From assembly GCF_014692515.1 (NCBI RefSeq), contig NZ_JACOIK010000006.1:248001-312000 (forward strand): a stretch of DNA of 64,000 bases, in the 5' to 3' direction. Of this stretch, positions 55,941-64,000 are shown one piece after another; within the stretch, counting starts at the first letter, position 1, and every line of letters begins with the position of its first letter. The stretch is from Sphingobacterium micropteri (GTDB lineage Bacteria > Bacteroidota > Bacteroidia > Sphingobacteriales > Sphingobacteriaceae). The notes below the pieces were generated by a model. That model made no database searches. It saw nothing but the letters and a program-made list of their open reading frames with translations, and was not told the origin of the DNA. The position numbers and the translations under genes were made by a program.

Positions 55941-57578
55941 ATGAGATATAAAAACTTTATGGGTAGTGTATTTTCGATTGGCAGGATGTTTTTTCTCTTT
56001 CTGTTTGTCGCGTCCATTTACGCGTGTAATAAGGATGCAGCGCCAGGTCCGCCGACGAGTTTGACACAGATGACAAGTGGTATTACCATTGAGCATGCAG
56101 ACACATCTCTTGTACTGAAGTGGAGCCCCGGGATAGCCGCTTGGGAAGGTGATGACCGTCGAGCTGAGGTGTCCTATCAAGTCCAGATCTCTACAGATCC
56201 TACCTTTAGCGATGCGAGTCAGAATTCGCTTGATTTAGAAACCGATTCCACATGGTTTTTTCTTGGTGACGAGGAGATCACGCCTTTGCAGGAATACTAT
56301 GCTCGTGTACGCACGGTGAAGAATACCGGTACAGGTGCTTCTGGGTGGATAAACACACCGAGCTTTCAGCTAAAACCTATAGATCTCTTCCGGCCAATTA
56401 AAGTATGGAATCTGACGGATGAAGCCGTTATTTTGGGCTGGGCGACGCACGGTGAACTGAATACCTTGGTAGTGGAAACTGCTGAGGGTACGGATAAGCA
56501 GGAATTCAATGTAAAAGACGCCGGCTCGCTCTCCAAGCTAATAGAAGGATTATCATCTGGGAAAAACTATGTAGCGAGACTCTTTCGTCATGATGACAGA
56601 CCATTAGGTGTGTTGGAATTTACGACGAAACCTACGGTGGAACAGGCAGGTTATATCGATTTGCGTGCTTCTAGTGACCCAATGATCTTGCAAAACACCT
56701 TGAATACGGTGCCAGCCGGAAGTACGATTGCATTGAAGAGAGGGATGACCTACACCATTACAGAAACCTTCAAGCTTGATCGTGATGTAACGATAACGAG
56801 CGAACCGGGCTTCGGTAATCAGGCACGTATACAGATGTCTTCTTCTTTTGACGTAGCGGAAGGATCGCAGATTAACTTGATCAAATTCGAGGATGTGGAA
56901 ATAACAGGAGAAATAGCAAGTACTTATGCCTTCAATTTATCTCCGGCCTCTACCATTAAGAAAATTGAATTTGAAGCTTGCCGGATATCGGATCAAAGAG
57001 GTGTGGTGCGTTTAAAAGATGCAGGATCGAAAATCGTGGAAGACTTTGTGATCAACAATTCTATTGTCCAGAATATCGGAAATTATGGACTGCTTGCCCC
57101 CGATCATGTGGATGGTACTGTAAACAATATCCGCTTGACAAACTCTACTATTATCAATGCAGAGTGGATTGTCCGATATAATAATTCGGCGGTTAATCAT
57201 TTGAATACTATGATAATGGAGAATATGACCTTCTTCAATGCGCCACATAGTAATCGATTCATTATTGATATGCAACGGACAGGAAGTACGATCGGTAGCT
57301 TTACCGCTCGCAATACGCTATTTGGCTATACGGCAGGAGGGCGTTCGTTTAATCGGTTTGTGCCGAATTCGGTTTCCGCAACGAATAACTTCGTTACGTC
57401 TGAAGCGATCTGGGGCACCTCGGCGACTCAGGGATTGGCAGCAGCAGGTATCGTGCGCTATTCAGCGACTTCAGAGCAGGTTTTTGCCGCGCCGGATAAG
57501 ACTAACTTCGCCAATAGCGATCTGACCATTATCGATGCTGCGTTGTTTACTGTCGGTGATCCGCGTTGGAGACCCTAA
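55941..57578 (+). CDS. DUF4957/DUF5123-like lipoprotein with N-terminal FN3 domain
   Basis: This 545-residue protein has a lipobox (SIYAC, Cys29). An FN3-like domain follows (LVLKWSPGIAAWEGDDRRAEV, YYARVRTVKNTGTGASGW), then a linker domain. A right-handed beta-helix of about 300 residues (LQNTLNTVPAGSTIALKRG, VTITSEPGFGNQARIQM, RLTNSTIINAEWIVRY) fills the C-terminal part. This fits the DUF4957/DUF5123 surface proteins of pectin loci, which may bind or cut pectin; a catalytic site is not evident. It is the first gene of the second SusCD operon and abuts the next gene. Confidence 0.8.
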   Translation: MRYKNFMGSVFSIGRMFFLFLFVASIYACNKDAAPGPPTSLTQMTSGITIEHADTSLVLKWSPGIAAWEGDDRRAEVSYQVQISTDPTFSDASQNSLDLETDSTWFFLGDEEITPLQEYYARVRTVKNTGTGASGWINTPSFQLKPIDLFRPIKVWNLTDEAVILGWATHGELNTLVVETAEGTDKQEFNVKDAGSLSKLIEGLSSGKNYVARLFRHDDRPLGVLEFTTKPTVEQAGYIDLRASSDPMILQNTLNTVPAGSTIALKRGMTYTITETFKLDRDVTITSEPGFGNQARIQMSSSFDVAEGSQINLIKFEDVEITGEIASTYAFNLSPASTIKKIEFEACRISDQRGVVRLKDAGSKIVEDFVINNSIVQNIGNYGLLAPDHVDGTVNNIRLTNSTIINAEWIVRYNNSAVNHLNTMIMENMTFFNAPHSNRFIIDMQRTGSTIGSFTARNTLFGYTAGGRSFNRFVPNSVSATNNFVTSEAIWGTSATQGLAAAGIVRYSATSEQVFAAPDKTNFANSDLTIIDAALFTVGDPRWRP

Positions 57579-57599
57579 GTGAAGAGAAGAATAATAGAG

Positions 57600-60500
57600 A
57601 TGAAACCTATTTTTAGAATGAATAAACTTAAAATGAAGTATATGAAGAGTCGTGCTGATATGCCCCAAGTTGTTCTAAGGGGAACACGAAATGTGCTGCT
57701 GGCCTGCTTGCTAGCCACTCCTTTTGTGGGAGTGGAAGCAGCCGATATACCTGTTCGAGAGCTGACGAAAATCGAGAAGCTTGTCAACATAACAGGGAAA
57801 GTTATCGATCAAGATGGCAACCCGGTCGCTGGCGCCACCGTTTTGGTAAAAGGAACAAAGTCGGGGGTACAGACGGATAAAGATGGTGTATTTAGGATAA
57901 ATACGCCTGAAGGAAATACACAGCTGGTCGTGAGCTTTGTTGGTTACAAAGTGCAAGAAGTCAATGTTGGTGGAATGACTAGTATCACCATTACATTGGA
58001 ATCCAGTGATGCGATTGAAGAAGTGATTGTAACCGGATACGGTACGCAGAAGCGATCCGAAATTGTGGGATCCGTGGCGACGATAACAGGAGAGGAGCTG
58101 ATGGATATTCCGGCACCAAATATTGCCGGGGCCTTACGAAACCAAATCGCCGGTGTAGGCGTGAGCGAAGTCTCTGGTCGACCAGGATCGCGTATCTCCT
58201 TAAACATCCGTGGGGCGACGACGAGTGAAGCTGGCGCTTCCATCAACGCGACATCTGAACCATTGTATATTGTCGACGGGATTACCGTGGGCGCTGATGT
58301 GTTCGATGCGTTGGACCCTTCCATGGTGGAAAATATTACCTTCTTAAAAGATGCATCTGCAGCCATCTATGGGGCAGCTGGTGCGAAAGGAGTAGTTCTT
58401 GTTACAACCAAGAGAGGAAAGCAAGGGAAACCGAGTATATCTTACAATGGTTACCTCGGAATTACCGATGCCGCGCGAAAACCTGATTTTTTAACAGCCT
58501 ATGAATTGGCGCAGTTCCTGAACGAAAGCGCATTTGTAGGGAATAAACGAGCAAGTGAAATGTTTTCAGAGGCTGATTTGGCCTATTTGAGGGGCTTAGA
58601 TGCGGAAAGTTGGTACGATCAGCTGTGGAAACCGGCAGTGATGCAGCGGCACAATCTAAATATTTCCGGTGGCGGCGAGCGTACGACCTTTTTTGTGGGC
58701 GGAAGTTTTCAGAATCAGAACGCTAATTATGCCGGGATGAAAAATGACAAGTATTCGTTGCGTAGTGGCTTGACGACGACTATCGTGGAAGGATTAACCG
58801 CGGATATTGCTTTTAACCTCAATCATAATATTCGGGAAAGCCAGAACCAGATTGGTAATGAAACCGATGCGGATTTCTACTCCAAACTGATTGCAACCCC
58901 GGATTGGGTTCCAATGTATATCAATGGGCTTCCGGTAAATATTAATGGTCAGAGCAGCAATCCTTTAGCCGTTCTTAACTCGGGCTATCTGCAAACAAGC
59001 AAGTCGCAGGATTACAACATCAATGCTAGCTTGAACTGGGCGCCTTCCTTCCTAAAAGGCTTTTCCGCAAAACTGCAGGTTTCGCAAAGAGGAGGGAACA
59101 GTAGTGGCGAACAATATGTGCCGCCTTATCGGTTGTGGAATTTTCAGCGTATGGGCAACAACGGTGAATTATACTCCAATAGTTTGGTTGCATCGGGAAA
59201 TCAATATAATGAAGTGCTCCCTAAATCAAGTTCTACGTTGGACGCGAGTTTAGGTAACACTAGTGGCTATCAGGGATTTGTTACGTTGAATTATAATGGA
59301 ACTTTCGCCGATCATACGATAGGTGTGGTTGTAGGAGCGGAACAAACGGTGTCGAACAGCGATAATCTGTCCGTTCGTTGGCTGAGCCAGGCGATTCCAG
59401 ATAAGATGGACTATTGGGCATTTGATTTACACGATCGTCCAGGCCGTTCTATAGGCGAAATGACCAAGCGCTCAGGTTTTGGACGTTTGAGCTATGATTA
59501 TAAGAAAAAATACATCTTGCAGGTGGTAGCACGTCTGGATGCTTCGTCCAACTTTGCGCGGGGCGACCGCTGGGGTTGGTCGCCAAGTGTCGGCGCGGGA
59601 TGGATCGTGAGTCAGGAAAACTTTTTCAAGGACAATGTGGACTTTGTAAATCACCTGAAACTGAAAGTAAACTGGGGGATTACGGGCGATGACCGGGTTA
59701 CGGATCGTCTGTGGCAGGAACGCTATAGTGTCGATATAAATAACGGTTATATGTTTGGTGAGGGGAACTACGGTGTAGGCCTTAATCCCACTGACTATCC
59801 CAATTTGCTCATCACCTGGGAGAAGAAGCGTTCCTTTAACTTCGGGATTGAAACTACGATGTGGAACAACCGCTTAAACCTGAGTGCAGAGTTCTTTCAA
59901 AACAAAGTGTTTGACGGATTTGACCAAGGTGTCGATCAAACAAATCCGCTGTACTCAGGTTTGATTGCACCACCGGTAAACTACCGCGAAGCTTATAACT
60001 GGGGTTCGGAATTTACCATTGGCTATAATACCCGTATTACAGACGACTGGAGTATCAATGCCGGCATGAACTTCGGCTGGGGGAATTCTGTCGTAACCAA
60101 GATGCTGTATAATCCGAATGCGTTTACAGAGCGAGATCGGACACATAACGATTGGTTAGGGACTAAATTTGGCGTGGATCCGCGGAAATACAATACAAAT
60201 AACATCGGATATCTAACAGAGGGGATGTTTCGTACACAGGAGCAACTGGACGCTTTTATGGCCGAAAACCCGAACTATACCATTAACGGTGATGTGCCAC
60301 AGGTGGGCTGGATGATCTATAAAGATACCAATGGGGATGGCGTGATTAACTTTCTAGATAAAGACATATTGTTTGATCGTACCACACCGGTATTCTCCAC
60401 GGGAATCAATCTTGGTGTACGTTACAAAGATTTCAGTTTAAGAACGAACATCATGGCCCGTTTTGGCGGAAAGGTATTTGTGGACAGCCGGGCGAGGACT

Positions 60501-60848
60501 AAACCGAGTTACAACACCAATGTGCCGATTTTCTGGCGTGACCGCTGGTCACCAGATGATCCGATGAACGGCAAGTACCCAAGGGCCGACGATCCGTATA
60601 TCAATGACGCGGCTGATATCTGGGCGCTAAACGGAACAACTATCCGCGTGAACAACATGACGTTGAGTTATGCAGTGCCATCAAATGCAGCTCGTCGTAT
60701 AGGTTTGTCAAACGCAAGGCTATTGCTGACGGGCAATAACCTTTGGACCCTTGTCAATCCGTTCAGCTACAAGGATCCTTATAGCTCCCAGGTGTATAAT
60801 TACCCGATCGTACGGACGATATCGGTGGGTTTGAGTGCTAGTTTATAA
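57600..60848 (+). CDS. SusC/RagA-family TonB-dependent transporter (second cluster)
   Basis: The frame begins with GTG at 57579, but ATG 57600 is a more likely start; inner Mets at residues 7, 12 and 15 are also possible. A signal-like segment (NVLLACLLATPFVGVEAA) precedes the carboxypeptidase-like domain (VNITGKVIDQDGNPVAGATV), TonB box EEVIVTGYGTQ, plug FLKDASAAIYGAAGAKG and barrel ending VGLSASL. The N-terminal domain is closely similar to that of the 36405 transporter. It forms a complex with the SusD-like protein 17 nt downstream. Confidence 0.93.
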   Translation: MKPIFRMNKLKMKYMKSRADMPQVVLRGTRNVLLACLLATPFVGVEAADIPVRELTKIEKLVNITGKVIDQDGNPVAGATVLVKGTKSGVQTDKDGVFRINTPEGNTQLVVSFVGYKVQEVNVGGMTSITITLESSDAIEEVIVTGYGTQKRSEIVGSVATITGEELMDIPAPNIAGALRNQIAGVGVSEVSGRPGSRISLNIRGATTSEAGASINATSEPLYIVDGITVGADVFDALDPSMVENITFLKDASAAIYGAAGAKGVVLVTTKRGKQGKPSISYNGYLGITDAARKPDFLTAYELAQFLNESAFVGNKRASEMFSEADLAYLRGLDAESWYDQLWKPAVMQRHNLNISGGGERTTFFVGGSFQNQNANYAGMKNDKYSLRSGLTTTIVEGLTADIAFNLNHNIRESQNQIGNETDADFYSKLIATPDWVPMYINGLPVNINGQSSNPLAVLNSGYLQTSKSQDYNINASLNWAPSFLKGFSAKLQVSQRGGNSSGEQYVPPYRLWNFQRMGNNGELYSNSLVASGNQYNEVLPKSSSTLDASLGNTSGYQGFVTLNYNGTFADHTIGVVVGAEQTVSNSDNLSVRWLSQAIPDKMDYWAFDLHDRPGRSIGEMTKRSGFGRLSYDYKKKYILQVVARLDASSNFARGDRWGWSPSVGAGWIVSQENFFKDNVDFVNHLKLKVNWGITGDDRVTDRLWQERYSVDINNGYMFGEGNYGVGLNPTDYPNLLITWEKKRSFNFGIETTMWNNRLNLSAEFFQNKVFDGFDQGVDQTNPLYSGLIAPPVNYREAYNWGSEFTIGYNTRITDDWSINAGMNFGWGNSVVTKMLYNPNAFTERDRTHNDWLGTKFGVDPRKYNTNNIGYLTEGMFRTQEQLDAFMAENPNYTINGDVPQVGWMIYKDTNGDGVINFLDKDILFDRTTPVFSTGINLGVRYKDFSLRTNIMARFGGKVFVDSRARTKPSYNTNVPIFWRDRWSPDDPMNGKYPRADDPYINDAADIWALNGTTIRVNNMTLSYAVPSNAARRIGLSNARLLLTGNNLWTLVNPFSYKDPYSSQVYNYPIVRTISVGLSASL

Positions 60849-60865
60849 AATTAATACGAAGAGAC

Positions 60866-62779
60866 ATGACAAAGAAAATATATACAAGGTTTCGGAAAGG
60901 CTTCATGCTGGCAATATCTTCTGCCGTACTGCTTTCCTGCAACAACGACGACTTTTTTATCCTGCCCGATAGGGGAGGATTGGATGCTGAAGGCTTATGG
61001 AATACCGAGGGTGCTGTAAATATGCACCTTAATAAAGCTTATGAATTGATTATTCCTCGGTTCCCCTATCAGACGATTCCCTCGCGCTTCGATATTCACC
61101 TGGTCAGTGACGAAAACTTCTTGGCATCCGATGGTGGACACGGTGCGCGGGCCATGGGAATTTTCGGCACGGAGCTGATCAATCACGATGTGTTTTACGT
61201 CGGGAACCGTTATACGCAAAACTACCTAGATAACCGTTATATGGATATTGCCCGCTGCAACAACGGGATTAAATACCTACCGGAGAGTACGATTGCCGAT
61301 CATATCAAATACCCGATGTTGGGGCAGTATTATGCGTTGCGGGCAATGGTTTATCTGGAGCTAGTAAAGGTCTACGGTGGAGTACCGCTGGTACTAGAAC
61401 CACAGGATCCCGACAATGTGATGACAGATGGTCGGTCTAGCGCCCGTGCCTGTTTTGAACAGATTGTAAGTGACCTCGATAATGCCATGACGTATCTTAA
61501 AGATGTAACATGGGGAGGGAGCGAATGGGGACGTATAACCTACGAAGCCGCCGCCGCATTGAAAGGCAAGGCGTTGTTATATTGGGCCAGTCCACAGTTT
61601 AATCCACTGGATGATCCCAAGCATCCGCACGATGCGTCACGCTGGCAGGAGGCGCTTGTAGCGAATAAAGAGGCGTACGATATCGGTTTGGCATCGGGAC
61701 GCCGTCTGGTAGAGGAATATGGCATGATCTTTCAGACCAAGGGGGCTTCGAATCCCGAAACGTTAATTTCTCGTCCTTATTCCAATACGGAAGCGCGGCG
61801 CGGACATGATGAGGAACGGAGATCGCGGCCGAGATCAGAAAGCCAGAATGGATCACCCTTTAGAGGCTATCAACCTACCGTGAAACTGCTCCGTGCTTAT
61901 CCGATGAAAGATGGAAACCGTATCGACGAGTCAGGTGATTATACCTTCAATGAAATACTATTCTGGAAAGATCGAGATCCTCGTTTTGAAGCGACCATGG
62001 CTTATAACGGTAGTGTATGGGAGTTGAGTGGTAAGGAAGGGCGTCGTCAGTGGAACTATGAGGGAGCATCGAATGGTGGAGACTTGGAAAGTGCCAATTG
62101 GGCCGTTTACTGTAAAAAGTTTACTACACCAGATTTGGCTGAAGCCTCCGTTCCATATAATGATGGACGAGGAGGAAGTGGTATGGACTGGATCGAAATG
62201 CGTTTTGCAGAGGTGATGTTGAACCTAGCGGATTGTGCTAATGAAACCGGTGATATGGCGACGGCAAAAGATATGGTACGGCAGATCCGTGATCGTGCCG
62301 ATATTGAACAAGGTAGTAACGATTATGGGTTGGGTCGGATTGCCAGTAAGGAGCAAATGCGTGAATTGCTCCTCAATGAACGTATGATTGAGTTTGCTTT
62401 CGAGAACAAACGTAATGCTGACCTGCGCCGCACCCGAAACTGGTCTAAGCTAAGCGGTGAATTTTTGGAAGTTTACCAATTACAGGTGTTCGGCATTAAT
62501 AATGACGCTAGAAGGGACACGATTGCAAAATTACAAACTGTTGTTAATGAAACAACCGGAGAGCAATTCCGCGATCGTCTGGATCTGAATGATGAGGAAA
62601 CCTATCTGAAGTATTTTCAACCTCACGTCGCCCGGCCGCAGGAAACCAACTTTAGGGCAATCTTTATCCCGGAGTACCACAATTTCTATACCTTCCATAA
62701 CGACTTTGTACGTCGGGGTGTGAACATCGAAACCACGATCGGATGGGAAGGCGGAACCTTTGATCCTCTAGATGATTAA
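60866..62779 (+). CDS. SusD/RagB-family outer-membrane lipoprotein (second cluster)
   Basis: This 637-residue lipoprotein has lipobox LLSC (Cys25). SusD marks include YALRAMVYLELVKVYGGVPLV, GRITYEAAAALKGKALLYWASPQFNP, MRFAEVMLNLADCANETGD and LLNERMIEFAFENKRNADLRRTRNW. It resembles the 39693 protein in the same motifs, consistent with a related ligand. It is the ligand-binding partner of the preceding transporter. Confidence 0.94.
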   Translation: MTKKIYTRFRKGFMLAISSAVLLSCNNDDFFILPDRGGLDAEGLWNTEGAVNMHLNKAYELIIPRFPYQTIPSRFDIHLVSDENFLASDGGHGARAMGIFGTELINHDVFYVGNRYTQNYLDNRYMDIARCNNGIKYLPESTIADHIKYPMLGQYYALRAMVYLELVKVYGGVPLVLEPQDPDNVMTDGRSSARACFEQIVSDLDNAMTYLKDVTWGGSEWGRITYEAAAALKGKALLYWASPQFNPLDDPKHPHDASRWQEALVANKEAYDIGLASGRRLVEEYGMIFQTKGASNPETLISRPYSNTEARRGHDEERRSRPRSESQNGSPFRGYQPTVKLLRAYPMKDGNRIDESGDYTFNEILFWKDRDPRFEATMAYNGSVWELSGKEGRRQWNYEGASNGGDLESANWAVYCKKFTTPDLAEASVPYNDGRGGSGMDWIEMRFAEVMLNLADCANETGDMATAKDMVRQIRDRADIEQGSNDYGLGRIASKEQMRELLLNERMIEFAFENKRNADLRRTRNWSKLSGEFLEVYQLQVFGINNDARRDTIAKLQTVVNETTGEQFRDRLDLNDEETYLKYFQPHVARPQETNFRAIFIPEYHNFYTFHNDFVRRGVNIETTIGWEGGTFDPLDD

Positions 62780-62823
62780 GTATCGAGATAAGAACCCATG
62801 GAAAAAATTATATAATAAGAAAG

Positions 62824-63783
62824 ATGATGAAAATAGCAAGATGGATCCCTCTCTTTGCGATACTATTGGCCTTTGTAGCCTGCAAAAAAGAGTCGGAGAA
62901 TATATTTACGATGTTTGAGGACGTCAAGGTCACTTTTCACAATAACAGTGAATATGCGATTGTAGAAGATGCTGTCGTCAATGATGGCGATAGTGTACAT
63001 ATTTACTTTACTATTACCTCGGCTAAAGAGGATATGATGTCGGTAGTGGTAGACAGTACTAACGGTACCGGGACGTGGTCGCAGCGTTCGATACCGATAT
63101 CAGAAAGCGACCGCCGTTCCTATTCCGGCGTCGTCAAGTTTAAAATGCAACGCGATGGGAAAATGACTTTCCGTTTTTATGCGATGAATGAGAAGAATGT
63201 GTATATAGGTGATGGGTATACATCAATTACGGTAGATGCTAGACCCAGCTATAATCTGTTCGCCGACCGACGGTTATACGCGCCTGTTGAAGGAGAAGAC
63301 TACCCAAGCTTTTTGTCACTCAGTACGGGGAAAACCTACAGCTATAGTGAGGCTGCTGCAGTATCAGACCAGATAGACTTCGGAATTGATACGATATTTG
63401 ATAGCAGACCAGGGAACACTACTTTTTTGGTTTACAATTTATATGCATTGACTGTGGATGAGTATCCGGTGCCGTACTACGATGTTTCGGGCTGGACAAA
63501 GCGTGAGACCAAGTTTAGTGCGCCCGTGTCGTCTTCAAATTCACGGCAGTTCTTTACCCAAACATTGGTGTCGTCCAGCAGAATCGAAACGGAGGCAATG
63601 AAGCAAACGATTGATAAAGAACAGACAAACGGTGTAGAATATAATTCCGGAGGAATGGTGGCGACGCAGATTATATACTTCCAGACACCAGAGGGTAAAT
63701 ATGGGGCAATGTATGTCAACCAAGCCACACGCGACCAGCAAAATAGGCAGTACGTAAGTGTTAATATCAAAATCCAGAAGTAA
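62824..63783 (+). CDS. SusCD-associated lipoprotein, unknown
   Basis: This 319-residue protein has a lipobox FVAC (Cys20) followed by KKES. Two beta-sandwich-like domains follow (about 30-135: VKVTFHNNSEYAIVEDAVV, GVVKFKMQRDGKMTFRFY; about 145-319: YSYSEAAAVSDQIDFGI, KYGAMYVNQATRDQQNRQYV). It occupies the place of SusE/SusF-like surface glycan-binding proteins, 44 nt after susD. Named families of that type vary and I cannot assign one. It ends the operon before a strong terminator. Confidence 0.78.
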   Translation: MMKIARWIPLFAILLAFVACKKESENIFTMFEDVKVTFHNNSEYAIVEDAVVNDGDSVHIYFTITSAKEDMMSVVVDSTNGTGTWSQRSIPISESDRRSYSGVVKFKMQRDGKMTFRFYAMNEKNVYIGDGYTSITVDARPSYNLFADRRLYAPVEGEDYPSFLSLSTGKTYSYSEAAAVSDQIDFGIDTIFDSRPGNTTFLVYNLYALTVDEYPVPYYDVSGWTKRETKFSAPVSSSNSRQFFTQTLVSSSRIETEAMKQTIDKEQTNGVEYNSGGMVATQIIYFQTPEGKYGAMYVNQATRDQQNRQYVSVNIKIQK

Positions 63784-63813
63784 AATCAGCATACATAACA
63801 TACAGGTGAATCT

Positions 63814-63850
63814 AATCCGAGCATGTTATTTTACATGCTCGGATTTTTTA
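63814..63850 (+). terminator. strong intrinsic terminator closing the second SusCD operon
   Basis: AATCCGAGCATGT (63814-63826) pairs perfectly over 13 bp with ACATGCTCGGATT (63833-63845), with loop TATTTT and a T-tail, 30 nt after the stop codon. Confidence 0.93.
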
Positions 63851-64000
63851 TATCCCTACCGCTGAACAACAACACGGACTCAAAAAAGCAAAATAGGGAG
63901 GATAATCGCTTGGGTAATATCTTGAAATAACGCGTAAAAATGGTATAATAAATAATACACAAACCTGCCTATCTTTAACTAATTAAATCGCTAACGCTTT
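63851..64000 (+). other. right-edge intergenic sequence
   Basis: No gene is supported in the last 150 nt. The word TATCTTTA near 63971-63978 could be a -7 element of a gene beyond the window. Confidence 0.3.

Overview
The window looks like chromosomal DNA from a Bacteroidota bacterium, most likely family Sphingobacteriaceae. The evidence is three SusC/SusD pairs, Bacteroidota-type promoters (TTTTG, 19 nt, TAnnTTTG), a short epsilon-only AtpC beside AtpD, and many Cys-lipoprotein signal peptides. This placement rests on gene content and sequence style only; no database search was possible.

1-13 kb (all minus strand): a branched-chain amino acid operon read in the order ilvE, ilvD, ilvB, ilvN, a DinB-fold gene, ilvC, leuC, leuD, a ModF-like double ATPase, leuB (cut by the window edge). 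Upstream of it lies the atpD-atpC pair with a good promoter and terminator. 13-20.5 kb (minus): a susC-susD pair followed closely by a Tat-exported phosphocholine-type phospholipase C, an unusual partner for a SusCD transporter.

21.7-45.5 kb (plus, except one regulator): a large pectin-directed polysaccharide utilisation locus. It starts with five exported glycoside hydrolases (an unassigned GH67/GH20-like enzyme, an MGH1-like alpha-toroid enzyme, GH28, GH95 with an inserted domain, GH2 with malectin). An inward-facing AraC regulator follows, then DUF3826, susC, susD, the decayed tail of a pectate lyase gene, and two tandem PL1 lyases. The enzymes would cut galacturonan and its side chains outside or in the periplasm while SusCD imports the fragments.

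45.6-53.3 kb: a sensing and envelope block with an OmpA-family protein, an outer-membrane barrel protein, a LytTR regulator whose receiver has lost its phospho-acceptor Asp, a Crp/Fnr regulator, and a NarL-type response regulator with a TPR histidine kinase. Small lipoproteins follow, including one resembling lambda Bor. A palindrome CCGTA-N4-TACGG sits 23-24 nt upstream of a -7 element before the kinase gene, the response-regulator gene and (in a weaker copy) the barrel gene. I read this as a small regulon of that two-component system.

53.3-55.4 kb: a short, poorly explained island. It holds a strictly 21-bp-phased degenerate repeat array, a 20-bp inverted repeat enclosing GGGGTACCCC, a fibronectin-III-like protein and a helical protein with a probable frameshift near its start. 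55.9-63.8 kb (plus): a second pectin-type cluster without enzymes (DUF4957/DUF5123-like lipoprotein, susC, susD, lipoprotein), closed by a strong terminator. I saw no tRNA, rRNA, CRISPR array or intact insertion sequence.
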